Assembly: GCF_000513895.2 (NCBI RefSeq)
Contig: NZ_CP165782.1
Location: 3,439,501 to 3,503,500, forward strand
DNA: 64,000 nucleotides
DNA from: Ensifer sp. WSM1721
GTDB taxonomy: Bacteria > Pseudomonadota > Alphaproteobacteria > Rhizobiales > Rhizobiaceae
Direction of reading: 5' to 3'
The translations under genes were made by a program, and so were the position numbers. Positions 26,824 to 37,000 of the stretch are shown piece after piece. A model generated the notes under the pieces. The model was given only the letters and a program-made list of their open reading frames with translations, made no database searches and was not told where the DNA came from. Within the stretch, counting starts at the first letter, position 1, and each line of letters opens with the position of its first letter.

Positions 26824-28215
26824 TCAGGCGGCAAGGGCGTCGAGGATGCGGATCCACGAGCGGATGCCCTTGTGGAAGGACTGCAGCTCGTATTTCTCGT
26901 TGGGCGAATGGATGCGGTCGTCGGCAAGGCCGAAGCCGACGAGCAGCGATTCCATGCCGAGCATTCTCTGGAAATCGCCGACGACCGGGATCGAGCCGCC
27001 CATGCCGATAACGACGGCGGGCTTCGGCCATTCCTTGGAAAGTGCGGCCTTGGCCGTGGTCAAAAGCGCCGAATCATAGGGCAGGTGAATAGCCGGCGAA
27101 GCGCCGTGGGGATGGAACTCGACGGAGCAGTCCGCCGGGATCTTTGAGCGGGCATAGGCGCGGAAGCTCTCGCGGACCTTCAACGGATCCTGCTTGCCGA
27201 CCACGCGGAACGACACTTTGGCCGAGGCCTGTGCGGCAATGACCGTCTTGAAGCCTTCGCCGGTATAGCCGCCGATGATGCCGTTGACCTCCGCGGTGGG
27301 CCGCGCCCAGGTCAGTTCGAGCAGCGAACGCCCCTTCTCACCTGAAGGAATCGAGAGCCCGACCTCGCCCAGGAATTTCTCTGCCGTGCGGCCGAGCGTC
27401 TCCCAGCTCTTCTTGATCTCGGCCGGGGTCTCCTCGACGCCTTCGTAGAAACCGTCGAGCGTCACACGGCCGGTCTTGTCGTGGAGCCCGGCAAGGATAT
27501 CGGTTAGAATATGGATCGGGTTTGCCGCCGCGCCGCCGAAAAGACCGGAATGTAGGTCGCGGTCCGCCGCGGTGACGATGATCTCCTCGCCGACAAGCCC
27601 GCGCAAGCCGGCCGAGATCGCCGGCGTTTCCCGGTCCCACATGCCGGTATCGCAGACCAGTGCATAATCCGCCTTGAGTTCGCCGGCATTGGCCTCGAGG
27701 AAGGGTTTGAGCGACGGCGAGCCGGATTCCTCCTCGCCCTCGAAGAGGATGGTAATGCGGCAGGGAAGAGCGCCGCGGGTCTCCTTATAGGCGCGCACCG
27801 CCTCGACGAAGGTCATCAATTGGCCCTTGTCATCGGAGGTGCCGCGGCCGGTGATGACCTTGCGTCCGGGCTCCATTTCCTTGATCGAGGGCTCGAAGGG
27901 CGGAGCCTCCCAGAGGTTCAAAGGATCGATCGGCTGCACATCGTAATGGCCGTAAAAGAGCAGGTGCGGGGCGCTCGCCTTCTCGGCCTCGTGATGGGCG
28001 ACCACCATCGGGTGGCCGGGCGTGTCGCGGACCGAGGCTTCGAAGCCGAGTGCGGCGAGCTCTGCCGCCAACCACTCGGCCGCCTTGCGGCACTCCGCCT
28101 TGAAGGCCGGGTCGGTGGAAATGGACTTGATGCGGACGAGGTCGAAGAGCCTCTCGAGACTGTTCGGGAGGTTTGCGTCGGCGCGCTCGATAACCGGGGT
28201 GATATCTGCCATCAT
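26824..28215 (-). CDS. M20-family metallopeptidase
   Basis: A 463-residue zinc exopeptidase/deacylase of the M20 (dipeptidase-like) family. Metal ligands and catalytic residues are seen in FYGHYDVQP (His and Asp), GRGTSDDKGQ, FEGEEESGSPS (Glu pair), VCDTGMWD and the C-terminal RIHSPNEKYEL (His). The dimerisation domain is the segment around 200-310. It probably cleaves di- or tripeptides or acylated amino acids in the cytosol. Two ATG codons (28215, 28212) follow AGGA; either could be the start. Confidence 0.87.
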   Translation of the reverse strand: MMADITPVIERADANLPNSLERLFDLVRIKSISTDPAFKAECRKAAEWLAAELAALGFEASVRDTPGHPMVVAHHEAEKASAPHLLFYGHYDVQPIDPLNLWEAPPFEPSIKEMEPGRKVITGRGTSDDKGQLMTFVEAVRAYKETRGALPCRITILFEGEEESGSPSLKPFLEANAGELKADYALVCDTGMWDRETPAISAGLRGLVGEEIIVTAADRDLHSGLFGGAAANPIHILTDILAGLHDKTGRVTLDGFYEGVEETPAEIKKSWETLGRTAEKFLGEVGLSIPSGEKGRSLLELTWARPTAEVNGIIGGYTGEGFKTVIAAQASAKVSFRVVGKQDPLKVRESFRAYARSKIPADCSVEFHPHGASPAIHLPYDSALLTTAKAALSKEWPKPAVVIGMGGSIPVVGDFQRMLGMESLLVGFGLADDRIHSPNEKYELQSFHKGIRSWIRILDALAA

Positions 28216-28313
28216 GCGAATCCTTTGTGGGTTTCGCGGGCGAAACTAGAGCCTAAAACAGGTCGCTTTAAGCGAAATCTTTTGATGCAACGATAAATTG
28301 TCTGGCTGGCAAA

Positions 28314-28757
28314 TCAGGAAGCCTCGCCGTCGCGTGCCGTATTGGCGAGCGCCATGCGCATATATTCGAGCATGAGTTCCTTTTCGAAGCGGCGGAAGCC
28401 GGCGAAAAGCGATTGCTCCGCCGCTGCCGCCGCTTCCTTCGCTGCGGCCTCCATTTCGCGGGCTCGTTCCGTCAGGAAGATCTGCTGCGAGCGCCGGTCG
28501 CTTGGATGCCTGCGGCGCAGAATGAGGCCGTCTCGCTCCATCCGGGAAAGCGTGTTGGCCATCGTCGCCTGTTCGATGTCGAGCCGGTCGAGAAGCTGCT
28601 TCTGCGTCAGCCCGTCCTCAGACCACAGTTCGAGCAAGATCGGGAATTGCCCCGGCGCAAAGCCGAGCTTCTGGCCCCGCTGCTGCAGGGCGCGCGCCAA
28701 GCTTCTTGCCAACAGGCTGGCCAGGTAGGTCGCAGATTCCGTACGATTGAAGGCCAT
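28314..28757 (-). CDS. MarR-family transcriptional regulator
   Basis: A 147-residue winged-helix regulator. The recognition region is DGLTQKQLLDRLDIEQATMANTLSRMERDGLI (about 50-80) with the wing RRRHPSDRRSQQIFLT, and long dimerisation helices at both ends. Target and ligand unknown. ATG 28757 is chosen over a TTG two codons upstream. The sRNA gene at 28864-29012 lies directly upstream on the same strand, ending about 105 bases before this start. Confidence 0.88.
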   Translation of the reverse strand: MAFNRTESATYLASLLARSLARALQQRGQKLGFAPGQFPILLELWSEDGLTQKQLLDRLDIEQATMANTLSRMERDGLILRRRHPSDRRSQQIFLTERAREMEAAAKEAAAAAEQSLFAGFRRFEKELMLEYMRMALANTARDGEAS

Positions 28758-28863
28758 GCACAATGGGTACGCGGGAAGCTGGACGAAGACAAGTTACAAA
28801 GCCTGCGATGAAGCCTGAGCTTGCCCGGTTCACAGGGATTTGAGGTCCCGCAACGCGGGCAAC

Positions 28864-29012
28864 AAAAAACCGCCACGGCGCGGAGGCGGCGTCGTGACGG
28901 CTCTTTGAAAGCGGGACAAAGGCCCGGAGAGGGGGATGAGGCCTTTGTCCTCATCTGGTGCGGGCGGGGGACAGGCCAATCACCAGACACACGGCATCAT
29001 TGAGTGCCGCTC
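28864..29012 (-). ncRNA. Alpha-r7 (Smr7C)-like small RNA
   Basis: On the minus strand three hairpins follow each other: CGGCA/TGCCG (29009-28992), GGACAAAGGCC/GGCCTTTGTCC (28950-28914, eleven perfect pairs with a pyrimidine-rich loop CTCATCCCCCTCTCC) and a terminator stem CCGTCACGACG/CGCCGTGGCGG (28900-28870) followed by TTTTTT (28869-28864). A possible promoter with TTGAAA lies near 29044. From memory the alpha-r7 sRNA Smr7C of S. meliloti lies between polA and a MarR gene, exactly this setting, and is of about this length. The 5' end is an estimate. Confidence 0.82.
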
Positions 29013-29240
29013 GATATGATTTGAGGATTCAAATGTGGCTTTTCAAGGATTGCCCGACTGAATCGCACATTACAAATGTGTAACGTTTCCGTGAGGCTAA
29101 AGGCCTTGTTTGCCGTGTCTCCGCTTCCACCTGCTCCAGGTTAGAATACCGTCGAATCGCGCGTCCGACCCGCGGACTTTGTGGCGCCGACCGGAAAACC
29201 GCAATGGACCTTTGCGCTGCCCCGCGCTATCCATGGCCGC

Positions 29241-32200
29241 ATGAAAAACGGTGATCATCTCTTCCTCGTCGACGGCTCCGGATTCATCTTCCGGGCGTTC
29301 CATGCCATCCCGCCGCTCAACCGCAAGTCGGACGGGCTGCCGGTCAATGCGGTGGCGGGTTTCTGCAACATGCTGTGGAAGCTCCTGACGGATGCGCGCG
29401 ACACCTCCGTCGGCGTGACGCCGACGCATTTCGCGGTGATCTTCGACTATTCCTCGAAGACCTTCCGCAACGGGCTCTACGATCAGTACAAGGCGAACCG
29501 CACCGCGCCGCCCGAAGATCTGATCCCGCAATTCGGCCTCATCCGCCACGCGACCCGCGCCTTCAACCTGCCCTGCATCGAGAAGGAGGGCTATGAGGCT
29601 GACGACCTGATCGCCACCTATGCGCGGCTTGCCGAGGAGGCGGGTGCTGGCGTCACCATCGTCTCCTCCGACAAGGACCTCATGCAGTTGGTCACGTCCA
29701 ATGTGTCGATGTACGACAGCATGAAGGACAAGCAGATCACCATTCCCGACGTGATCGAGAAATGGGGCGTGCCGCCCGAAAAGATGATCGACCTCCAGGC
29801 CATGACCGGCGATTCGACCGACAACGTCCCGGGCATACCCGGAATCGGGCCGAAAACCGCAGCGCAGCTTCTCGAGGAGTACGGCGACCTCGACACGCTG
29901 CTTGCGCGGGCGGGCGAGATCAAGCAGCAGAAGCGGCGGGAGGCGATCATCGCCAATGCCGATCTTGCGCGCCTCTCGCGCGAGCTGGTGAAGCTGGATA
30001 AGAATACGCCGCTGGATGTGCCGCTCGAGGATTTGCGGCTCGATTCTCAAGACGGCCCGAAGCTGATCGCCTTCTTGAAGACGATGGAGTTCAACGCGTT
30101 GACACGACGCGTCGCCGCGGCGACGGATACCGATGCGGAGGCCATCGAGCCGGCCCACGTGCCGATCGAATGGGGCGCCCAGGCGCACGGGCCTGACCTC
30201 GACGTGGGCGAGGCCGCCTCCGCCCCGTCCGCCGGAGCCCTGGCCGAGACGACGGCACGCGGCGGGGCAGCGAAATCCACGATCTCGTTCCTCACCGGCA
30301 AAGGCGATGCCGACGTCACCGGCGCGACGCCTCAGGGGCTCGCCGAGGCGCGCGCCGCCCTCTTCGCCGCCGCACCGTTCGATCATACGGCCTACGTCAC
30401 CATTCGCGACATCGAGACGCTCGATCGCTGGATCGCTGCCGCGCGAGAGGCCGGTCTCGTCGGCTTCGACACGGCGACCACGTCGCTCGACGCCATGCGC
30501 GCGGATATCGTAGGCTTCTCGCTGGCGATCGCCGATTACGGCGACAACCCCACAGGCGGAAGGATCAGGGCAGCCTACGTCCCGCTCATTCACAAGAACG
30601 GTGTCGGCGATCTCCTGGGGGGCGGTCTCGTCGGAAACCAGGTGCCGGTGCGCGATACCTTGAGCCGGCTAAAGATGTTGCTGGAGGATCCTTCCGTACT
30701 GAAGGTCGCCCAGAACATGAAATACGGCTATCTCGTGATGAAGCGGCATGGGATCACCATGCAGAGCTTCGACGACACGATGCTGATGTCCTATGTGATC
30801 GATGCCGGCAACGGCGCCCATGGCATAGACTTGCTCTCCGAACGCTGGCTCGGCCACACGACGATCCCCTACAAGGACATCGCCGGCAGCGGCAAGGCGT
30901 CGCTCAGCTTCGACTTCGTCGACATCGACAAGGCGACCATCTATGCGGCGGAGGGGGCGGAGGTGACGCTGAGGCTCTGGCACGTCCTGAGGCCGCAGCT
31001 TACCGCCAAGGGGCTGACGCGGGTCTATGAAAGGCTCGAAAGGCCGCTTATCTCCGTGCTTGCCCATATGGAGGAGCGCGGCATCACCGTCGACCGGCAG
31101 ATACTATCGCGGCTCTCCGGAGAGCTGGCGCAGGGGGCGGCCGCGCTCGAAGACGAGATCTACCGTCTCGCCGGCGAAAGCTTCACCATCGGCTCGCCGA
31201 AGCAGCTCGGCGATATCCTGTTCGGCAAGATGGGCTTGCCGGGCGGCTCGAAGACGAAGACCGGGCAATGGTCGACCTCCGCCCAGGTGCTCGAGGAGCT
31301 TGCCGCTGTCGGCCACGAGCTGCCGCGCAAGATTGTCGACTGGCGGCAGCTCACCAAGCTGAAATCCACTTATACCGACGCGCTTCCGGGCTTCGTGCAC
31401 CCCGAGACGAAGCGCGTTCACACCTGCTTTGCCCTGGCTGCAACGACCACCGGGCGACTTTCGTCCGCAGATCCGAACCTGCAGAACATCCCGATAAGGA
31501 CCGCCGAGGGCCGCAAGATCCGCACGGCCTTCGTCACGACGCCGGGACACAAGCTGGTTTCGGCGGACTACAGCCAGATCGAGCTTCGCGTGCTGGCCCA
31601 TGTCGCCGATATTCCGCAACTTCGCCAGGCTTTCGCCGACGGCGTCGACATCCACGCGATGACGGCGTCCGAAATGTTCGGCGTGCCTGTGGAAGGCATG
31701 CCGGGCGAAATACGCCGCCGCGCCAAGGCGATCAATTTCGGCATCATCTACGGCATCTCCGCCTTCGGTCTTGCCAACCAGCTCTCGATCGAGCGCTCGG
31801 AGGCGGGCGAATACATCAAAAGATATTTCGAGCGCTTCCCCGGCATCCGTGACTATATGGAGAATACTAAGGCCTTTGCCCGCGAGCACGGCTATGTCGA
31901 GACGATCTTCGGCCGCCGCGCCCATTATCCGGATATCCGCTCTTCCAATCCATCGCACCGCGCCTTCAACGAACGCGCCGCGATCAACGCGCCGATCCAG
32001 GGCTCGGCCGCCGACATCATCCGCCGCGCCATGGTCAGGATGGAGCCGGCGCTGGAGGGGGCGAAGCTTTCGGCTCGAATGCTGCTTCAGGTCCACGACG
32101 AACTGATCTTCGAGGTCGAGGAGGGCGAGATCGAGCGCACGGTCCCGGTGATCGTCTCGGTGATGGAGAACGCGGCAATGCCGGCTCTAAGCATGAAGGT

Positions 32201-32252
32201 GCCGCTGAAGGTCGACGCGCGCGCGGCGCACAATTGGGACGAAGCGCATTAG
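29241..32252 (+). CDS. polA: DNA polymerase I with degenerate 3'-5' exonuclease site
   Basis: Fills gaps and removes RNA primers. The 1003-residue protein has the N-terminal 5'-3' nuclease (LFLVDGSGFIFRAFHA, YEADDLIATYA, SSDKDLMQL, PGIPGIGPKTA) and the C-terminal polymerase (SADYSQIELRVLAH, RRAKAINFGIIYG, LLQVHDELIFEV), both intact. The middle proofreading domain has lost catalytic acids in all three motifs: D410-T-A412 instead of Asp-x-Glu, N492-x3-G496 instead of N-x3-Y-Asp, and Y568-x3-G572 instead of Y-x3-Asp. ATG 29241 (MKNGDHLFLVDG) matches the family start; no clear ribosome site is seen. Confidence 0.96.
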   Translation: MKNGDHLFLVDGSGFIFRAFHAIPPLNRKSDGLPVNAVAGFCNMLWKLLTDARDTSVGVTPTHFAVIFDYSSKTFRNGLYDQYKANRTAPPEDLIPQFGLIRHATRAFNLPCIEKEGYEADDLIATYARLAEEAGAGVTIVSSDKDLMQLVTSNVSMYDSMKDKQITIPDVIEKWGVPPEKMIDLQAMTGDSTDNVPGIPGIGPKTAAQLLEEYGDLDTLLARAGEIKQQKRREAIIANADLARLSRELVKLDKNTPLDVPLEDLRLDSQDGPKLIAFLKTMEFNALTRRVAAATDTDAEAIEPAHVPIEWGAQAHGPDLDVGEAASAPSAGALAETTARGGAAKSTISFLTGKGDADVTGATPQGLAEARAALFAAAPFDHTAYVTIRDIETLDRWIAAAREAGLVGFDTATTSLDAMRADIVGFSLAIADYGDNPTGGRIRAAYVPLIHKNGVGDLLGGGLVGNQVPVRDTLSRLKMLLEDPSVLKVAQNMKYGYLVMKRHGITMQSFDDTMLMSYVIDAGNGAHGIDLLSERWLGHTTIPYKDIAGSGKASLSFDFVDIDKATIYAAEGAEVTLRLWHVLRPQLTAKGLTRVYERLERPLISVLAHMEERGITVDRQILSRLSGELAQGAAALEDEIYRLAGESFTIGSPKQLGDILFGKMGLPGGSKTKTGQWSTSAQVLEELAAVGHELPRKIVDWRQLTKLKSTYTDALPGFVHPETKRVHTCFALAATTTGRLSSADPNLQNIPIRTAEGRKIRTAFVTTPGHKLVSADYSQIELRVLAHVADIPQLRQAFADGVDIHAMTASEMFGVPVEGMPGEIRRRAKAINFGIIYGISAFGLANQLSIERSEAGEYIKRYFERFPGIRDYMENTKAFAREHGYVETIFGRRAHYPDIRSSNPSHRAFNERAAINAPIQGSAADIIRRAMVRMEPALEGAKLSARMLLQVHDELIFEVEEGEIERTVPVIVSVMENAAMPALSMKVPLKVDARAAHNWDEAH

Positions 32253-32487
32253 GCTGCGCGCGCAAGACCTGACACTGAAGGATTCAATCAGAATTCCTTG
32301 CATCCCGGCTGCGGTGAATCTTGCAAGGCCGGCATCAAGCGGCGGCCTTGGGCGTCCCTCCCATCACAATGATAGAAAGCGCGCCGTGTCGCGAACAGAA
32401 CGGTTGCAGTCGCACGGCGTCCACGTTTAGGGATCGCCCGTGGAGGAGGGCAAACGCCTTCCGGAGTTTTCTCTACGGGAGCGGATC

Positions 32488-33342
32488 ATGCCGTCGAACA
32501 CTTTCATCCTCGTGCTGTCCTGCGAAGACAAGCCCGGCATCGTGGCGGCCATCTCGACGGAGCTTGCCGGCTTCGGCGCCAATATCGCCGAAAGCAACCA
32601 GTTCTGGGACAGAGGCACGAACACCTTCTTCATGCGCATCGCCTTCGATGCGCCCGAGCTCGTGAAGCGCGAGGATGTCGAGCGGGTGCTGCGCCCTGCG
32701 GCCGAGCGGTTCCAGATGCGCACGGCGCTCATCGAGGCGGCTCGACGGCCGAAGGTCATCATCATGGTCTCGAAATTCGATCATGCGCTTCTTCATCTCC
32801 TCTACCAAATCCGGGTCGGCTGGCTGAATGCCGAAGTCGTCGCGATCGTCTCCAACCACGAGGACAGCCGCCGCACGGCGGAACTCGAGGGGATTCCCTA
32901 TCACTGTTGGTCGGTCTCGAAGGAAAACAAGGCCGAACAGGAGGAAAGGCTTCTGCAACTGGTCCAGGAGACCGGCGCCGATCTCGTCATCCTCGCCCGC
33001 TACATGCAGGTCCTCTCCGACAGACTCTCGAAGCGGCTCTATGGCAAAGTGATCAACATCCACCATTCTTTCCTGCCGAGCTTCAAGGGCGCCAAACCCT
33101 ATCACCAGGCGCATGAGCGCGGCGTGAAGCTGATCGGCGCGACGGCACACTACGTGACGCCCGACCTCGACGAGGGTCCGATCATTGAGCAGGAGACGGA
33201 GCGCGTCAGCCACGCCTTGACGGCGGAGGACTTTGTCGCGACAGGGCGGGATATCGAGAGCCGCGTGCTGGCGCGCGCCGTCAAGCTGCACCTCGAAAGC
33301 CGGGTCATGCTGAACGGCCACAAGACGGTCGTGTTCAGTTGA
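32488..33342 (+). CDS. purU: Formyltetrahydrofolate deformylase
   Basis: Hydrolyses 10-formyl-THF to formate and THF, balancing one-carbon pools. The 284-residue product has an N-terminal ACT domain (FILVLSCEDKPGIVAAIST to FFMRIAF) and a formyltransferase-fold domain with VSKFDHALLHLLYQIRVGWL, LVILARYMQVLS and the catalytic NIHHSFLPSFKGAKPYHQA. ATG 32488 follows GGGAG; an earlier frame start at 32440 has no family match. The 235-base gap before it (32253-32487) shows no other feature. Converges on the efflux regulator gene. Confidence 0.95.
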   Translation: MPSNTFILVLSCEDKPGIVAAISTELAGFGANIAESNQFWDRGTNTFFMRIAFDAPELVKREDVERVLRPAAERFQMRTALIEAARRPKVIIMVSKFDHALLHLLYQIRVGWLNAEVVAIVSNHEDSRRTAELEGIPYHCWSVSKENKAEQEERLLQLVQETGADLVILARYMQVLSDRLSKRLYGKVINIHHSFLPSFKGAKPYHQAHERGVKLIGATAHYVTPDLDEGPIIEQETERVSHALTAEDFVATGRDIESRVLARAVKLHLESRVMLNGHKTVVFS

Positions 33343-33379
33343 GGTGCGGGGGCGATCCGGGGGATAACTCGCTGCGCCT

Positions 33380-34015
33380 CTAGCTGGCCTCCAGACTCTT
33401 CACCGGTACCTGCCGGAAACTGGCGAAAAGCCGTCGGAGCGCCTCGTGCCCCTCGGCCACGAGATCGAAGCGGCGGCCGAAGAGCAGCCATTCGGTGCAG
33501 AGCCCCATCATCATCCAGCGCAGCGCCCGCGCGGCGGAAGGCGGCGTCCAGCTCTCCTGCAATTGTCCCCGCTCGAGGGCACGGGCAAAGGCAAGCTCGA
33601 GCGTCGCGTCGTGGCGCTCGTCGATTTCCCTTTGGCGTTCGAGAACGGCCGCCATGTCGTTGTCGTAGTCGCAGCGCAGCATGATCGCGAGAATGCGCTG
33701 CCGCTGCTCGTCCTCGGCCAGCGTCGCCAGCCACTCGCTGGTGGCACTCTCGACGATGGAGAGTGTGTCGAAGGCTTCGGTCTCGATCTCGCGGGCGATC
33801 ATGTCTTCCTGCGGTAGCGGCACCGCCTCGTAGAGGGCAAGGAAGAGATCGGTCTTGTTGGCGAAATGCCAGTAGATGGCGCCGCGCGTGACACCCGCTT
33901 CCTTTGCCACCTCTTCGAGCGTCGTGTTGGAGACGCCTTTCCTGTAGAACATTCGCTCGGCGGCGTTCAGGATCTTCTTTCGTGTTGCCTCGGCGTCGGC
34001 CTTGGTTCGGCGCAT
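33380..34015 (-). CDS. smeR: TetR/AcrR-type repressor of the efflux operon
   Basis: A 211-residue TetR-family repressor. N-terminal residues 10-58 carry the helix-turn-helix (LEEVAKEAGVTRGAIYWHFANK) nearly as in AcrR, followed by an AcrR-like ligand domain (MMMGLCTEWLLFGRRFDL). It lies 52 bases after the RND pump gene on the same strand, matching the smeA-smeB-smeR order I recall from S. meliloti. Probable operator at 38541-38563 upstream of smeA. The gene name is by synteny and similarity. Confidence 0.85.
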   Translation of the reverse strand: MRRTKADAEATRKKILNAAERMFYRKGVSNTTLEEVAKEAGVTRGAIYWHFANKTDLFLALYEAVPLPQEDMIAREIETEAFDTLSIVESATSEWLATLAEDEQRQRILAIMLRCDYDNDMAAVLERQREIDERHDATLELAFARALERGQLQESWTPPSAARALRWMMMGLCTEWLLFGRRFDLVAEGHEALRRLFASFRQVPVKSLEAS

Positions 34016-34067
34016 GCAATTCTCCTTGAAAAACGGCCCGCCGGTAAAGGCGGGCCGTCATCGATCG

Positions 34068-37000
34068 TTATTCGGCGGGGCTGATGGATTCGACCGCGGC
34101 CGTTTTGTCCGTCTTTCTCCGTTCGAAGATTTTCATGATGAACACGAAGAAGACCGGCACGAAGAGGATAGCCAGCACCGTTGCCGAGATCATGCCGCCC
34201 ATGACGCCGGTGCCTATGGCGCGCTGGCTCGCGGAGCTTGCTCCGGTTGCCACGGCCAGCGGCAAGACGCCGAGGGTGAAGGCGAGCGAAGTCATCAGGA
34301 TCGGCCGGAAGCGCAAATGTGCGGCCTCCAGCGTCGCGTCGATCAACGACTTGCCCTGTTCGCGGAGTTCCTTGGCGAACTCGATGATCAGGATGGCGTT
34401 TTTCGCCGAGAGGCCGATGATCGCGATCAGGCCAACCTTGAAGTAGACGTCGTTCGGCATGTCGCGCATCATGACCGCGAGCACGGCGCCGATGACGCCG
34501 AGCGGCACAACCATGATCACCGAAACCGGAATGGACCAGCTCTCGTAGAGCGCCGCCAGGCACAGAAAGACGAGCAGGCAGGAGAGCGCGATGAGCAGCG
34601 GCGCCTGCGAGCCCGACTGGATTTCCTGCAGAGACTGACCGGTCCACTCGTAACCGAAGCCGGCGGGAAGCTCACCCGCCAGCCGTTCCATTTCGGCGAT
34701 CGCATCGCCAGAGGAATAGCCGGGAGCCGCTTCGCCGCTGATGCGCACCGCCGGGTAACCGTTATAGCCTACCGCTTGCGTCGGCGCCTTGACCCACTCG
34801 ATGCTCGCGAAGGCGGAGAGCGGAACCATGCCGCCGTTCGAGTTGCGAACGTTGAGGTTCAGGAGGTCCGCCGTCTGCATGCGCTTGGTCTCGTCCGCCT
34901 GCACCGTCACGCGCTGCATGCGGCCGGCATTCGGGAAGTCGTTGACATAGGACGAGCCGAGATTGGTCGAGATGGTCGAGTTGATGTCGGCAAAGGTCAC
35001 GCCGAAGGTGTTGGCCTTCTCGCGGTCGATGATGACGCTGACCTGTGCCGCATCGGGCATGCCCTCGAAGCGGACACCGGTCAGAACCTTGCTCTGCGAG
35101 GCGAGACCGAGGAGCTGGTCGCGTGCCTGGGCAAGCGCTGCTTCGCCGAGGCCGCCGCGATCCTGCAGGCGGAAGGAGAAGCCGCCGGTGGTGCCGAGCC
35201 CCTGGATTGCCGGAGGCGAAAGAGCGAAGCTGATCGCGTCCTTGATTTGGCTCATCGCCATCGTCGCACGGCCGGCGATCGACTGGGCGGAGTTGTCGGC
35301 ATCGCGCTCGCTCCAATCTTTCAGCGTCACGAAGGCGAGACCGGCATTCTGGCCGCTGCCGAAGAAGGAGAAGCCGTTGATCGCGACGATACGATCGACT
35401 GCGGGCTCCTCACCAAAGATCTTCTCCGCCTGTTCGATCACTTCCGTCGTGCGGTTTCCGGTCGCCTCCGAAGGTAGCTGCATCATGACGATGACATAGC
35501 CCTGGTCTTCGTCCGGTAGGAAGGACGAAGGAAGCTGGAGGAACGCCCAGCCGAGACCGACAAGCAGCGCCAGGTAGATGACCATGAACCGGCCGGTGCG
35601 ATGGACCACGCCCCGGACGAGGCCCGTGTAGCCGCGCGACGTGCGGTCGAAGCTGCGGTTGAACCAACCGAAGAAGCCGCGCTTGGCGTGGTGATGCCCC
35701 TTCGGAACCTGCTTCAGGAAGGTCGCGCAGAGTGCGGGCGTCAGCGACAGCGCAAGCAGCGCCGAGAAGAGGATCGACACGACCATGGTCAGGCTGAACT
35801 GACGGTAGATCACGCCGACGGCGCCCGGAAAGAAGGCCATCGGGATGAACACTGACGCCAACACGAGCGTGATGCCGATCACCGCGCCGGTAATCTGCTT
35901 CATCGCCTTGCGGGTGGCCTCCTTCGGCGTCAGTCCCTCCTCCGACATGATGCGCTCGACGTTCTCGACGACGATGATTGCGTCGTCGACGAGGATGCCG
36001 ATCGCCAGCACCATGCCGAACATCGTCAAGACGTTAATCGAGAAACCCATCGCCAGCATGACCGCGCAGGTGCCGAGAAGGGCGACCGGCACGACGATCG
36101 TCGGGATGATCGTGTAGCGGATGTTCTGCAGGAACAGGAACATCACGACGAAGACGAGACCGACAGCCTCGACAAGCGTATGCAGCACCTTCTCGATCGA
36201 CACCTTGACGAAGGGTGAGGTGTCGTAGGGAATGGAATATTCGAGACCCTGCGGGAAGAACTCAGCGAGCTCGTCCATGCGCGCCTTGATCGCGGCGGAG
36301 GTCGACATGGCATTGCCGCTCGGCGAGAGCTGGACGGCGATGGCTGCCGAGGGCTTGCCGTTGAGGCGCGTCGTGAAGGAGTAGGTCTCGCCGCCGATCT
36401 CGACACGGGCGACGTCGCGCAGCCGCACGGCGGAACCGTCGGCATTGGCGCGAAGAACGATGGCGCCGAACTCTTCCGGGGTGGAGAGCTGACCCTTGAT
36501 CACCACAGGAGCGGCGATCTGCTGGGTGATCGGGTTCGGCTGGGCGCCGATCGAGCCCGAGGCGATCTGCGCGTTCTGCGCCTGGATCGCGGCCGTGATG
36601 TCGGCCGCCGTCAGGTTGAGCCCGAGCATCTTGTCCGGATCGAGCCAGATGCGCATCGAGCGCTCGGTCGCAAAGAGCTGCGCGCGGCCGACGCCGGGTA
36701 CACGCTGGATTTCACTGAGCACGTTACGGCTCAGATAGTCGCCGAGACCGATCGCGTCCATCGAACCGTCAGTCGAGGTGAGCGAGATGATCAGGAGGAA
36801 GCCGGAACCGGCCTCGTCCACCTGCACGCCCTGCTGCCTGACCGAATCCGGCAGGCGCGGCTCGACGCGCTGTACGCGGTTCTGGATGTCGACCGAAGCC
36901 TGGCTCGGGTCGGTGCCCGGCGCAAAGGTCGCGCTGATTTCGGTCGAGCCGGAGGAGCTGGACGTCGATTCGAAGTAAAGCAGATCCTCCACGCCGTTGA

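Noticed and set aside
26453..27079. Open frames of 160-208 codons in the 26439-27079 region on the plus strand.
   Set aside because: They run into the M20 peptidase gene on the opposite strand, are Arg/Ser-rich and lack any family pattern.
29097..30593. A 498-codon minus-strand frame opposite the start of polA.
   Set aside because: Antisense shadow; no recognisable domain, and it would cross the polA promoter region.
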